From CAYLQA01 sp964385695 (GTDB lineage: Bacteria; Desulfobacterota; Desulfobulbia; Desulfobulbales; Desulfurivibrionaceae): a stretch of 39,405 bases of DNA. Within the stretch, counting starts at the first letter, position 1. Every line of letters starts with the position of its first letter. Under the pieces are notes generated by a model. The model did not search any database and was not told the origin of the DNA. It saw only the letters and a list, made by a program, of their open reading frames with translations. This document shows positions 8,238 to 16,262 of this stretch, piece by piece. The stretch covers positions 1-39,405 of the forward strand of contig CAYLQA010000034.1 in NCBI GenBank assembly GCA_964385695.1, in the 5' to 3' direction. Both the position numbers and the translations under genes were made by a program.

Positions 8238-10125
8238 CGACAACAAGACAAAGAAAGAAGAAGGCTCCATGCTCACCCGGGTGAGTAAATGGCTCACAGG
8301 AAAACGCGACGATGGGGACGAGGGCGGCGCTACAGCTGCGAACGCTTCCCCGCCCCAGGAGACAGCTGCCTCGGATACAGCAAAGACAGCAGAGAGAAAA
8401 GCGGCTGAAGAAACCTCCACAGGGCCCAAGAAAAGGCCGCGTCGACCCCCAAGAAAGAGGCCGAGCCGATCACGAAGTGCTGCCGGCAAAAAGCCCCAGG
8501 ATAAAACAGGGAAAAAACCTGCTCCGAAAAAGCAGGCTGATAAATCCGAAAAAGGCGAGCAGCAGGCCCAAAAGAAACCGGCTAGAACCAGAAAAGAGAG
8601 GCCTGAAAAAACCACTGCTGCCAGTAGCAAAAGTAAAGCCTCGTACAAGCTCCTGATCAACACCGATGAGCCGGAAGAATGCCGTATTGTTCTTTTGGAG
8701 GGCGGCCGGGTGGAATCCTTTTATGTGGAGACCGTCAGCCAGGCGCAAACCAAGGGCAACATCTACAAGGGCCGCATCACCGCTGTGGAACCCAATCTGC
8801 AGGCAGCCTTTGTCGACTACGGTATAGAAAAAAATGGCTTTTTGCCATTCAGCGACATCCACCCGGAGTACTATACCAAGGATGTGGATCCCAATACCCA
8901 TTGGAAGGATCTCAATATCCAGGATGTCATCAAAAAAGGACAAGAGGTCCTGGTGGAGGTGGTCAAAGAACCCACCGGCAATAAGGGCGCAAGCCTGACC
9001 ACCTATCTCTCCCTGCCCGGGCGTTACCTGGTGCTCATGCCGGGCAGCGACAGTGCCGGCATCTCAAGAAAAATCGCCAGTGAATCCGAGCGGGCCAAGT
9101 TGCGCAAGATGGTGGACACCATCAGCATTCCCGAGGGCATCGGCTATATCATCCGCACCGCCAGCAAGGAAATCACCAAGACCGCGCTCTCCCAGGATGT
9201 CCGCTACCTTTTGAATCTCTGGAAGGAGATTAAAAAACTGGGGCAATCGAAAAAGGCGCCCAGCCTCCTGCACAAGGAACAGAACATCATTTCCCGCTTT
9301 TTGCGGGATCATTTCACCTCGAACATTCTTGAGATATTGGTTGATAACGAGGACGCCCTCGACCAAGTCAAAAGCTTCCTCGACCTTCTCCCTGCAGCCC
9401 AACGTAAAAAGACTGCGAGCAAACTGCACCAAGGCAGCCAACCGCTTTTTCACCAATTTCACGTGGAAAAACAAATTGAGCAGGTTTACCAGCCCACGGT
9501 CACCCTGCCCTCTGGCGGCTCCATCGTTATCAACCCCACCGAGGCCCTTGTGGCCATCGATGTCAACTCCGGCCGCACAGCCAAGGATAAGAACTTTGAA
9601 GAGACCATCTTTCTCGCCAATATGGAGGCGGCGGAGGAGCTTGCCCGGCAACTGAGATTGCGAGATCTGGGTGGTTTGATCGTGGTTGACTTTATTGATA
9701 TGCGTGAGTCAAAGCACACCCGCGAAGTAGAAAAAAAGGTGCGGGAATGCATGAAGATCGACAAGGCCAAGGTCGACTTCACCCGTATCTCAAAATTCGG
9801 CCTGATGCAGATCTCCCGCCAAAAGATGGCAGCCCCGGTACAGATGGGAAGCTACAATGTCTGCCCGCACTGCAAAGGGCGAGGCATGGTGCGCTCGGTC
9901 GAGACCCAGGCCTTGGTCCATATGCGCCATATCCAGACCGGCATTACCAGAAAACACGTCAGCCAGGTGAACTGCAAGCTGCCCATGGAGGTTGCCCGCT
10001 ACATCCTCAACAAGAAACGCCAAGACCTGCTGGAGCTTGAGCGCGAACATGGGGTGGAGGTGGTTATCGAGCCTGTCCCAACCATGTCGCCTACAGACAG
10101 TGAGATTGAGTTTGTGAAAAGCTGA
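8197..10125 (+). CDS. RNase E/G family endoribonuclease with an N-terminal basic extension
   Basis: The enzyme cuts single-stranded AU-rich RNA in mRNA decay and rRNA maturation. Residues ~150-285 form the S1-containing sensor region (NIYKGRITAVEPNLQAAFVDYG). The catalytic core has D455 (AIDVNSGR) and D498 (VVDFIDM), the two Mg-binding aspartates of the family. The zinc link C556-PH-C559 (CPHCKGRG) that joins dimers is intact. The first ~148 residues are low-complexity and rich in Lys, Arg, Pro and Ala; there is no long C-terminal scaffold like that of E. coli RNase E. The start at 8197 has GAAGAG 5 nt upstream and overlaps the radical-SAM gene. An internal ATG at 8269 (residue 25) has an equally good GAAGG and could be the true start. 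A strong terminator follows 20 bp after the stop. Confidence 0.93.
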   Translation: MADNTTKPNDQANNDNKTKKEEGSMLTRVSKWLTGKRDDGDEGGATAANASPPQETAASDTAKTAERKAAEETSTGPKKRPRRPPRKRPSRSRSAAGKKPQDKTGKKPAPKKQADKSEKGEQQAQKKPARTRKERPEKTTAASSKSKASYKLLINTDEPEECRIVLLEGGRVESFYVETVSQAQTKGNIYKGRITAVEPNLQAAFVDYGIEKNGFLPFSDIHPEYYTKDVDPNTHWKDLNIQDVIKKGQEVLVEVVKEPTGNKGASLTTYLSLPGRYLVLMPGSDSAGISRKIASESERAKLRKMVDTISIPEGIGYIIRTASKEITKTALSQDVRYLLNLWKEIKKLGQSKKAPSLLHKEQNIISRFLRDHFTSNILEILVDNEDALDQVKSFLDLLPAAQRKKTASKLHQGSQPLFHQFHVEKQIEQVYQPTVTLPSGGSIVINPTEALVAIDVNSGRTAKDKNFEETIFLANMEAAEELARQLRLRDLGGLIVVDFIDMRESKHTREVEKKVRECMKIDKAKVDFTRISKFGLMQISRQKMAAPVQMGSYNVCPHCKGRGMVRSVETQALVHMRHIQTGITRKHVSQVNCKLPMEVARYILNKKRQDLLELEREHGVEVVIEPVPTMSPTDSEIEFVKS

Positions 10126-10145
10126 TCTACTTTCACACACACAGT

Positions 10146-10179
10146 AAAAAAAGGCCGGTCAACTCGACCGGCCTTTTTT
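10146..10179. terminator. Bidirectional intrinsic terminator
   Basis: A perfect 8-bp stem (GGCCGGTC 10153-10160 with GACCGGCC 10166-10173, loop AACTC) is flanked by seven As on the left and six Ts on the right. It should stop transcription of the RNase gene on the plus strand and of the convergent transporter on the minus strand. Confidence 0.93.
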
Positions 10180-10203
10180 CGTTTTGCTGTCACATACAAT
10201 ACG

Positions 10204-11517
10204 CTATGTTTTCGATGCCCCGGCAGCCAACTCCCGGGACACCTCCCGTCGCATCTCCTCTTTTTCATCCCGCATAAAGACGATAAAGCAAACGCCTACC
10301 ACCAGCAGCACGCCGGACATGGCAAAGGAAGAGGTAAAACTGCCGGAACTGGCCTTAAGCGCCTGGGAGAACTTGCTCATAACAAAGCCGCCTATTCCCC
10401 AGGAGGTAAAGAGGATGCCGTAATTTGTGCCAAAATGCTTCATCCCCCACAGGTCCTTGGTAAAGGTCGGAAACAGGGCCAGGTTGGCTCCATAGTTAAA
10501 GCCGATAACCGTGGTCAAAATCACCAGCAGTATGGCACTGGGCGACTGTGAACCGATAATGGGAATGGCCCCGAACATCATCACCGCCTGGAGGGTAAAG
10601 ACACCGGCCAGGGTACGGCAGCGCCCCACTTTATCCGCAAGGTAACCGGCGACAACTCGACCACCGGCATTGCCCACCGCCAGAATGGCTACCACCAGAA
10701 AGGCATTGGCCCCCATGCTGCTTTTAGCCATCCCGGCGACACTGCCGATGACCATTAAGCCAGCACCGGCGCCGATAAAATAAAGGAACCATACCCGCCA
10801 AAAATCACCGGTTTTCAAAACCTCGCCCGGCGTAAAATTCACATCCTCAAACATGGTGCGGGCCTCCCGGCCTTTAGCGGTGCAGGCGCGCCGATCGATA
10901 AAGCCTTTCGGATTATAACCTTCCGGCGGATTTTGCAGCAGCAGGGAAAATAGGGTGACCACCAGCCAAAAGGCGATACCGAAAAAAAGCATGGTCTGGC
11001 TCAATCCCCAGACCCTTAAGAGATATTGGGCCAATGGGGCGATGTAAACCGAGGCCAGGCCAAAGCCGGAGACAACAACCCCGGCCACCAAACCTGTTTT
11101 ATTAGGGGGGAACCATTTCAGGGCAGGAGGCGTAGCCGAGGAATACCCAAAAGCTATACCCATCCCGACCATCACGCCAAAACCGATGATCCAACTCCAG
11201 TAGGCACTGGTCTGGGAAATCCAGAAAAAACCCAAGCCCACAAGAACACCGCCTATGATGGCGGTTAAACGGGGGCCATAGGTATCCTGGCATTTGCCGG
11301 CGATAATCATGCTACAGGCAAAGACCAGGCAGCAGACCGCATAAGGGTCGTTCAATGTCGCCAAATCCCATTGAAAGGCACCCTCCCCGCCTGTACCTAT
11401 GGACTGCCTGATCGCCCCTTTAAAAATACTCCAGGTATAGAGCACGCCCAACGCCAGGTTGATACCTGTTCCCGCCGCTGTAACAATGACTCCCCTGTCT
11501 CGAACTTCCTGTGCCAT
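10204..11517 (-). CDS. OFA-family MFS transporter (oxalate/formate antiporter-like)
   Basis: This 437-residue inner-membrane protein is predicted to have about twelve helices and carries the hallmarks of the oxalate:formate antiporter family: the opening GTGINLALGVLYTWSIFKGAI, YAVCCLVFACSMIIAGKCQDTYGPR between helices 2 and 3, and FGYSSATPPALKWFPPNKTGLVAG in helices 4-5. Members move small organic anions such as oxalate, formate, pyruvate or acetate, and the substrate cannot be told from sequence. GGAGA precedes the ATG by 8 nt. A good -10 (TATAAT on the minus strand at 11645-11650) lies 128 bp upstream, but the matching -35 is poor. The gene stands alone between a bidirectional terminator and the divergent chemosensory unit. 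Confidence 0.88.
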   Translation of the reverse strand: MAQEVRDRGVIVTAAGTGINLALGVLYTWSIFKGAIRQSIGTGGEGAFQWDLATLNDPYAVCCLVFACSMIIAGKCQDTYGPRLTAIIGGVLVGLGFFWISQTSAYWSWIIGFGVMVGMGIAFGYSSATPPALKWFPPNKTGLVAGVVVSGFGLASVYIAPLAQYLLRVWGLSQTMLFFGIAFWLVVTLFSLLLQNPPEGYNPKGFIDRRACTAKGREARTMFEDVNFTPGEVLKTGDFWRVWFLYFIGAGAGLMVIGSVAGMAKSSMGANAFLVVAILAVGNAGGRVVAGYLADKVGRCRTLAGVFTLQAVMMFGAIPIIGSQSPSAILLVILTTVIGFNYGANLALFPTFTKDLWGMKHFGTNYGILFTSWGIGGFVMSKFSQALKASSGSFTSSFAMSGVLLVVGVCFIVFMRDEKEEMRREVSRELAAGASKT

Positions 11518-11793
11518 GCCGGTGTCTCCTTCAAAAGGAATTCAGGGTTCTTGGCCCGAAAATATCACCACGGAAAAATCACGAAACACATTTGGGACTT
11601 CACGCCAGGAGGAGCCCCCAGATTTATTACTGCCTAAAAACAATATTATAACGCTTGGTCACACCCCATAATTGATTACACACCCGGGCCGCGCTGACTG
11701 TCAAGCAGAGAGTGTCGGATGTATCCCTTTGCAGAACAAGGCGGAAAGACTCCTTTTACTGCCTACTCCTCCGGCCAGCCACCTGAATCCCCA

Positions 11794-11825
11794 TCAATGT
11801 TTATTGATAAATCAACAAACATTGA
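11794..11825. promoter_or_regulatory. Nested palindrome, candidate operator A upstream of cheW
   Basis: The 9-bp arms TCAATGTTT (11794-11802) and AAACATTGA (11817-11825) are exact reverse complements. Inside is a second perfect palindrome, TTGAT-AA-ATCAA (11804-11815). The first 14 bases also read TCAAT-GTTT-ATTGA, the motif repeated 100 bp downstream. The TTGAT/ATCAA half-sites resemble FNR/CRP-family sites, but the 2-bp spacing is not the usual 4. Confidence 0.55.
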
Positions 11826-11893
11826 CCTTCTCCTCATTTCTCCTCCCCCACACAGTCTCCGGCCGATACACGTATCTAAAAAACAGCAACTCA

Positions 11894-11907
11894 TCAATAT
11901 TTATTGA
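11894..11907. promoter_or_regulatory. Second palindrome, candidate operator B upstream of cheW
   Basis: TCAAT-ATTT-ATTGA is a 14-bp palindrome differing from the first copy (11794-11807) at one central base. The two start exactly 100 bp apart, close to a whole number of helical turns. Each is followed by an ACATTGAC segment. This suggests one regulator binding two sites in phase (inference). Confidence 0.5.
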
Positions 11908-12073
11908 CACACATTGACATTCCGCCACACACCTCACAAATAAAATATTACCCTTTAATATCAAGCAATTACAAGAAAGCAGACTTACTGGTACGATTCT
12001 TCCTACTAAGTAGAACTACCCATACCACATCGTGGCAAACATATTGATGCAGGAAAAAGTAACGAGGTATCCC

Positions 12074-12583
12074 ATGACACAGACACCAACAGACACAAAG
12101 AGTGATGACGGCAAACAAGGACTGGCAGGAAAATTTCTGACATTTTCTTTGGGGTCGGAAGAGTACGGTATCACAATTCTTCAGGTAAAAGAAATTGTCG
12201 GCATCATGGAGATAACCGGGGTTCCCAATATGCCCTTTTACATGAAAGGTGTCGTTAATTTAAGGGGCCGGGTTATCCCCATCATGGATCTGCGCCTGAA
12301 ATTCAGTATGCCCGCCCAAGAATACGATGCAAGAACCTGCATTATCGTGGCGGAAATCAACAAAGGCGGCAGCGCAGGACTTGTCGGCATCGTGGTTGAT
12401 TCCGTTTCAGAGGTACTCAACTTCACGGATGAAGAGATCGAGCCGCCACCCTCTTTGAGCACTGCCGACAACAACAACTACATCCTGGCAATGGCCAAGC
12501 GCAATACCCAGGTAAAAATCCTGCTCGATATCGATAAGGTCATCAACACCGACGACATAGTTAATCTGGAACAAGCTGCATAA
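12074..12583 (+). CDS. cheW: CheW-type chemotaxis coupling protein
   Basis: CheW joins chemoreceptors to the kinase CheA in the cytoplasmic signalling array. I start it at the ATG at 12074 (169 aa), which has GAGG 6 nt upstream; a GTG at 12032 would extend it by 14 residues. Family marks are KFLTFSLGSEEYGITILQVKEI, then GVVNLRGRVIPIMDLRLKF, and a C-terminal ILLDIDKVIN strand. The region between is a pair of SH3-like barrels of normal length. It leads a three-gene unit: the binding-protein gene starts 57 bp later. No cheA, cheY, cheR or cheB is in the window, so the unit must plug into an array encoded elsewhere. Confidence 0.93.
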   Translation: MTQTPTDTKSDDGKQGLAGKFLTFSLGSEEYGITILQVKEIVGIMEITGVPNMPFYMKGVVNLRGRVIPIMDLRLKFSMPAQEYDARTCIIVAEINKGGSAGLVGIVVDSVSEVLNFTDEEIEPPPSLSTADNNNYILAMAKRNTQVKILLDIDKVINTDDIVNLEQAA

Positions 12584-12640
12584 TAAAATCACACCTGCGC
12601 ATTTGGGGTAACACAATCTAATCCGACGGGAGGAACAGGC

Positions 12641-13510
12641 ATGAGGAAAATCACTCACATTATCGGACTACTGGCCTTGGCAGTATTCAGCATGACAACC
12701 ATGGCACAGGCAGAGGTCAAGATCGGCGTACTGGCCAAACGCGGCGCACCGCAGGCCATGAAGAAATGGGGCGCGACCGGAGCCTACTTGAGCGACAAGC
12801 TTGGCGAAAAGGTCAGGATTATTCCTCTGAAGTTCACCGCCATTGAACCCATGGTCAAAGACGGCAAGATCGACTTTTTGCTCGCCAACTCAGCCTTTTT
12901 CGTCAACATGGAGAGTAAATACCAAACCCGCGCTGTTGCAACCTTGATCAACTCCAGAGACGGCAAGGCCCTTGATAAGTTCGGCGGCGTTATTCTGGTC
13001 CGCAAAGACTCCCCTGTTCAGTCCCTTGCCGATTTAAAGGGCAAAAAATTTATGATCGTAAAACGCACCTCCTTTGGTGGAGCCCATATGGCCTGGCGCT
13101 TACTCGTTGAAAACGGCATTGACCCCAGCAAGGATTTTGCCGCCTTTGCCGAAGGCGGAAAACACGACAATGTTGTCCTGGCGGTAAAAAACGGGGCAAT
13201 GGACGCCGGTACCGTGCGGACAGATACCCTGGAGCGCATGGAGGCAGAAGGCAAAGTCAGCCTGGCTGATTTTCGCATCATCAATCAGCTCAAAGATGAT
13301 TTTCCCTTTGTACACAGCACCCAACTTTATCCGGAATGGCCCATGGCCGCGCTGAGCAAGACCGACCAAGCATTAGCCGATAAGGTTGCGGCCGCACTCA
13401 CCAGCCTCAGCCAAGATGCCCCGGCGGCCAAATCCGCCAAAATTGTTGGCTGGACCAAGCCTGCTGATTACAGCAGCGTCAAAGAGTGCCTGCGCATCAT
13501 TAACCAATAG
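12641..13510 (+). CDS. PhnD-like periplasmic substrate-binding protein
   Basis: The 289-residue protein has a signal peptide ending near MAQA (residue 24) and then the type-2 periplasmic binding fold of the phosphate/phosphite/phosphonate-binding (PhnD) group: VKIGVLAKRGAP, the DFLLANSAFFVNM strand, LADLKGKKFMIV and the hinge TSFGGAHMAWRLL. GGGAGGA precedes the ATG. No ABC permease or ATPase gene is adjacent. Instead it lies between cheW and a chemoreceptor gene, 14 bp before the latter. By analogy with binding proteins that dock on Tar or Trg, it may present its ligand to the receptor rather than feed a transporter. Ligand identity is unknown: phosphonate-type anions are only the family default. 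Confidence 0.85.
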   Translation: MRKITHIIGLLALAVFSMTTMAQAEVKIGVLAKRGAPQAMKKWGATGAYLSDKLGEKVRIIPLKFTAIEPMVKDGKIDFLLANSAFFVNMESKYQTRAVATLINSRDGKALDKFGGVILVRKDSPVQSLADLKGKKFMIVKRTSFGGAHMAWRLLVENGIDPSKDFAAFAEGGKHDNVVLAVKNGAMDAGTVRTDTLERMEAEGKVSLADFRIINQLKDDFPFVHSTQLYPEWPMAALSKTDQALADKVAAALTSLSQDAPAAKSAKIVGWTKPADYSSVKECLRIINQ

Positions 13511-13524
13511 GGGGGAGACCCACC

Positions 13525-15036
13525 ATGTGGAAAACTAAAGGTATATCAACAAAATTCTTAAGCATTGCCATCCTGAGCACCCTGGTCCTGATGACCGTTC
13601 AGGCTGGGCTGATCATCAATGGGGCAAGCAAATCACAACACACCTTGGCCAATGGCATCATCGACCAAATCAAGGCCGAGCAAAAACATGAAGAAAAGCT
13701 GCTCAAAAACGGTCTGACCCAAAAAGGCAACTCCATCACCTCTCTTTTGGCGCAAAACGCCGCTACACTCATTGTTGGCTACGATTTTGACACCCTGGAA
13801 AAGCTGGCAACCAATGGTGCGACCGATCCAGAAATCGCCTTTGTCAATTTTTACGACAAGGCAGGAACACCCATTACAAAAAACACTGAAACATCCACGG
13901 CTGACGAGGTGCTCAAGCAGGAGATCAAGTTTGACGATGATCTTGTCGGTTTGGTTGAGACAGGGCTGGATCATACGGCTCTGAAAAAGAATCATGCCTC
14001 CGTTTCCTCACGGATACAGGCAGCAGTAAATACATCCAACCAGGAGATTTCCTCTGCAACCAAAAGCCTTGGGCTGAACATTGGCCTTACAGCCCTGGTG
14101 ACCATTGCCATCCTCTGCCTGGTCATCTACCTGTGCATCAGCCGCATGGTCATTAAGCCTGTTTCCCGCATCATTGAAGGACTCGACGTCGGCGCAGACC
14201 AGGTCTCCGCCTCTGCGGACCAGGTTGCAGCCTCAAGCCAGCTCCTGGCAGAAGGCTCCTCGGAGCAGGCGGCCTCACTTGAAGAGACATCCGCCTCCCT
14301 TGAAGAGATGTCTACCATGACCAAACAAAATGCCGATAATGCCCACCAGGGAGACTCCCTGATGAAAGAGGTTAATCAGGTGGTGGAAAAGGCAAGCTCC
14401 TCCATGACCCAGCAAAATGCGGCAATGGAAGAAATCACCAAGGCCAGCGAAGAGACCTCAAAAATCATCAAGACCATCGATGAAATTGCCTTTCAGACCA
14501 ATCTGCTCGCACTCAACGCCGCAGTTGAGGCGGCACGGGCAGGTGAGGCAGGAGCCGGGTTTGCCGTAGTGGCCGACGAGGTAAGAAACCTTGCCATGCG
14601 TGCGGCTGAGGCGGCAAAAAGCACGGAGAGTATGATTGAAGAGACCGTGAAAAAGGTCAAGGAAGGTGCGGAACTGGCAACACGGACCAGCGAAGAATTT
14701 TCAGAGGTTTCACAAAAGGCCGCCACTGTCGGCTCACTGGTCACGGAAATTGCCACGGCATCAAACGAGCAGACAAAAGGCATTGCCCAGGTCAACACCG
14801 CGGTTGTCGAAATCGACAGGGTTGTTCAGCAAACTGCCGCCAATGCAGAAGAGTCGGCCAGCGCCTCCGAGGAACTGAACGGGCAGGCAGGCCGCATGAA
14901 GGAGTTTGTTACAGATTTGGTACGCTTGGTTGAAGGAAGCAAAGACGGAGTCGTAAAACAACGGCACACCACAGACCATCAAGAGCCAAAGAGCACAGGC
15001 ATGAAACTTCTCGCCTTAACAGGCATCAAAAGCTAG
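13525..15036 (+). CDS. Methyl-accepting chemotaxis protein
   Basis: The 503-residue receptor has TM1 at about 11-31, a periplasmic domain of about 150 residues (32-184) and TM2 at about 185-207. After a short linker comes a cytoplasmic coiled coil with the conserved hairpin tip (about 318-356, NLLALNAAVEAARAGEAGAG). The periplasmic part contains IAFVNFYDKAGTPI, suggestive of a small Cache/PAS-like sensor, but it is not a family I can name. Ala/Glu/Ser-rich stretches flank the tip as expected for methylation. There is no C-terminal NWETF-type CheR/CheB tether; it ends in a short polar tail. GGGGGAG lies 6 nt before the ATG. It is the last gene of the cheW-binding protein-MCP unit and is followed by a hairpin terminator. 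Confidence 0.95.
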   Translation: MWKTKGISTKFLSIAILSTLVLMTVQAGLIINGASKSQHTLANGIIDQIKAEQKHEEKLLKNGLTQKGNSITSLLAQNAATLIVGYDFDTLEKLATNGATDPEIAFVNFYDKAGTPITKNTETSTADEVLKQEIKFDDDLVGLVETGLDHTALKKNHASVSSRIQAAVNTSNQEISSATKSLGLNIGLTALVTIAILCLVIYLCISRMVIKPVSRIIEGLDVGADQVSASADQVAASSQLLAEGSSEQAASLEETSASLEEMSTMTKQNADNAHQGDSLMKEVNQVVEKASSSMTQQNAAMEEITKASEETSKIIKTIDEIAFQTNLLALNAAVEAARAGEAGAGFAVVADEVRNLAMRAAEAAKSTESMIEETVKKVKEGAELATRTSEEFSEVSQKAATVGSLVTEIATASNEQTKGIAQVNTAVVEIDRVVQQTAANAEESASASEELNGQAGRMKEFVTDLVRLVEGSKDGVVKQRHTTDHQEPKSTGMKLLALTGIKS

Positions 15037-15051
15037 TCCATCATTTCCCCC

Positions 15052-15104
15052 GCGGCTGGAAGGTTCTCCCTTCCCCTCTCCTCCTTCCAGCCGCATCCCT
15101 TTTC
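15052..15104 (+). terminator. Terminator-like hairpin after the MCP gene
   Basis: A perfect 12-bp stem (GCGGCTGGAAGG 15052-15063 with CCTTCCAGCCGC 15083-15094) encloses a pyrimidine-rich 19-nt loop and is followed by ATCCCTTTTC. The T-tract is short, but the stem is strong and sits 16 bp after the stop codon. Confidence 0.7.
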
Positions 15105-15170
15105 GATCTACGGAATCTAAAAGTTACCCCGGAGCAAGTGAGGCTCGAACAGGCCCCTCACTCTGCGCGT

Positions 15171-16229
15171 CTACCGATATTTCCTCAGCTTCTGAAACTT
15201 ATAAACCGCCCGGTTATGCTCCTTCAGGGAGGTGGAAAAGTAATGGGAACCATCGTTTTTTGACACAAAATAGAGATACTTGCCCTTTGCAGGCTTGAGC
15301 ACCGCCTCGATGGCGGCACGACCCGGATTGGCAATTGGGCCGGGGGGAAGGCCCCTAATGATGTAGGTATTATACGGTGTGGGGGTTTTGAGATGTTTGC
15401 GGGTAAGATTACCGTCAAAATTACTCAGGCCGTAAATCACCGTGGGATCGGTCTGCAAGCGCATGTTTCTCTTGAGCCGATTGAGAAAAACCCTGGCAAT
15501 CAGGGGCCGCTCCGTCGGTACCGCTGTCTCCTTTTCCACAATGGAGGCCAGGGTAAGAACCTGGTGGGGGCTAAGCTTGAGCTCATTATCGCTGAGATCG
15601 CCAATTGCCTTTCGCACCTCTTTGCCGTGCGCAACCAGCATGGAGACAATCTCTTTCTCGCTCTGTCCACGCATGAGGTTATAGGTCTCAGGGAAAAGAT
15701 AGCCCTCCAGGGTCATACCCCTAAAACCAAAACCTTTCACCGTTTCGACATCCATCACCAGTGACAAAAGCCGCTCCCGGTCGACCCAATCATACTGCGC
15801 GAGGATATCCGCCAGCTGATATATATTGGTGCCCTCGGGTATGGTCACCGGCCAACGCAGGGCAGACCCTTGCTCAAGGGCTCGCAAAACTTGGCGCGGT
15901 GCCTGGCCGGGCTCAAAGAGATACTCTCCGGCTTTAAGCTTGTTGGTCAGCTTAAAATACCTCGCCAGGGTGTAAAAGCGGCGATCCTGTATGATTACCT
16001 TGTTTTGGACAAGGATCTTCTGAATGCCGAAAAAACTCGTTTTAGGTGGGATGTAAACCAGAACAGATTTTTCAGTGACAACCGGGGATGGGGACACGGC
16101 ATAGGACCAAAGCCAGATGCCCCAGCCGCAGAAAGAAATGGCGGCTACAGCGCAAAAAACGCCAAGTAGCCGCCAAAATGAAAACATCTTTTTCAAAAAA
16201 TCAGTCCGATCCTCGTCAAGGTATTGCAT
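15171..16229 (-). CDS. mltG: Endolytic murein transglycosylase MltG (YceG family)
   Basis: MltG is an inner-membrane enzyme that cuts nascent glycan strands near the end of polymerisation. The 352 residues have a cytoplasmic N-terminus, one TM helix (about 20-42), a LysM-like region (about 55-110) and the YceG catalytic domain. The catalytic glutamate is E232 in LASIVEKETAVPTERPLIA, followed by ARVFLNRL, QTDPTVIYGL and GLPPGPIANPGRAA, all standard for the family. AGGA lies 7 nt before the ATG. The gene begins 33 bp after the lon stop on the same strand and so is probably co-transcribed with lon. Confidence 0.96.
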   Translation of the reverse strand: MQYLDEDRTDFLKKMFSFWRLLGVFCAVAAISFCGWGIWLWSYAVSPSPVVTEKSVLVYIPPKTSFFGIQKILVQNKVIIQDRRFYTLARYFKLTNKLKAGEYLFEPGQAPRQVLRALEQGSALRWPVTIPEGTNIYQLADILAQYDWVDRERLLSLVMDVETVKGFGFRGMTLEGYLFPETYNLMRGQSEKEIVSMLVAHGKEVRKAIGDLSDNELKLSPHQVLTLASIVEKETAVPTERPLIARVFLNRLKRNMRLQTDPTVIYGLSNFDGNLTRKHLKTPTPYNTYIIRGLPPGPIANPGRAAIEAVLKPAKGKYLYFVSKNDGSHYFSTSLKEHNRAVYKFQKLRKYR

Positions 16230-16262
16230 GCTTTTTCCTGAGAGGCCGAATCAAGTTTATCC

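Larger units (their letters stand above)
11518..12073. other. 556-bp divergent intergenic region between the transporter and cheW
   Basis: No credible gene is seen; short open frames here lack ribosome sites and recognisable sequence. The left part carries the candidate -10 of the transporter (11645-11650, minus). The right part is AT-rich and holds the two TCAAT-N4-ATTGA palindromes listed separately. TTGACA occurs at 11904 and 11914, but no well-spaced -10 follows (TAAAAT at 11941 is 21 bp after the second), so the cheW promoter is not resolved. The cheW ATG at 12074 is preceded by GAGG. Confidence 0.6.

Noticed and set aside
7638..8663. 341-codon open frame antisense to the radical-SAM and RNase genes
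   Set aside because: It gives a low-complexity Leu/Phe/Ala-rich product complementary to two well-conserved genes; its length comes from their codon bias.
11860..11875. GCCGATA-like sequence as a sigma28 (FliA) promoter for the chemotaxis unit
   Set aside because: The -10-like GCCGATAC has no TAAA-type -35 at the proper distance and lies about 200 bp from cheW.
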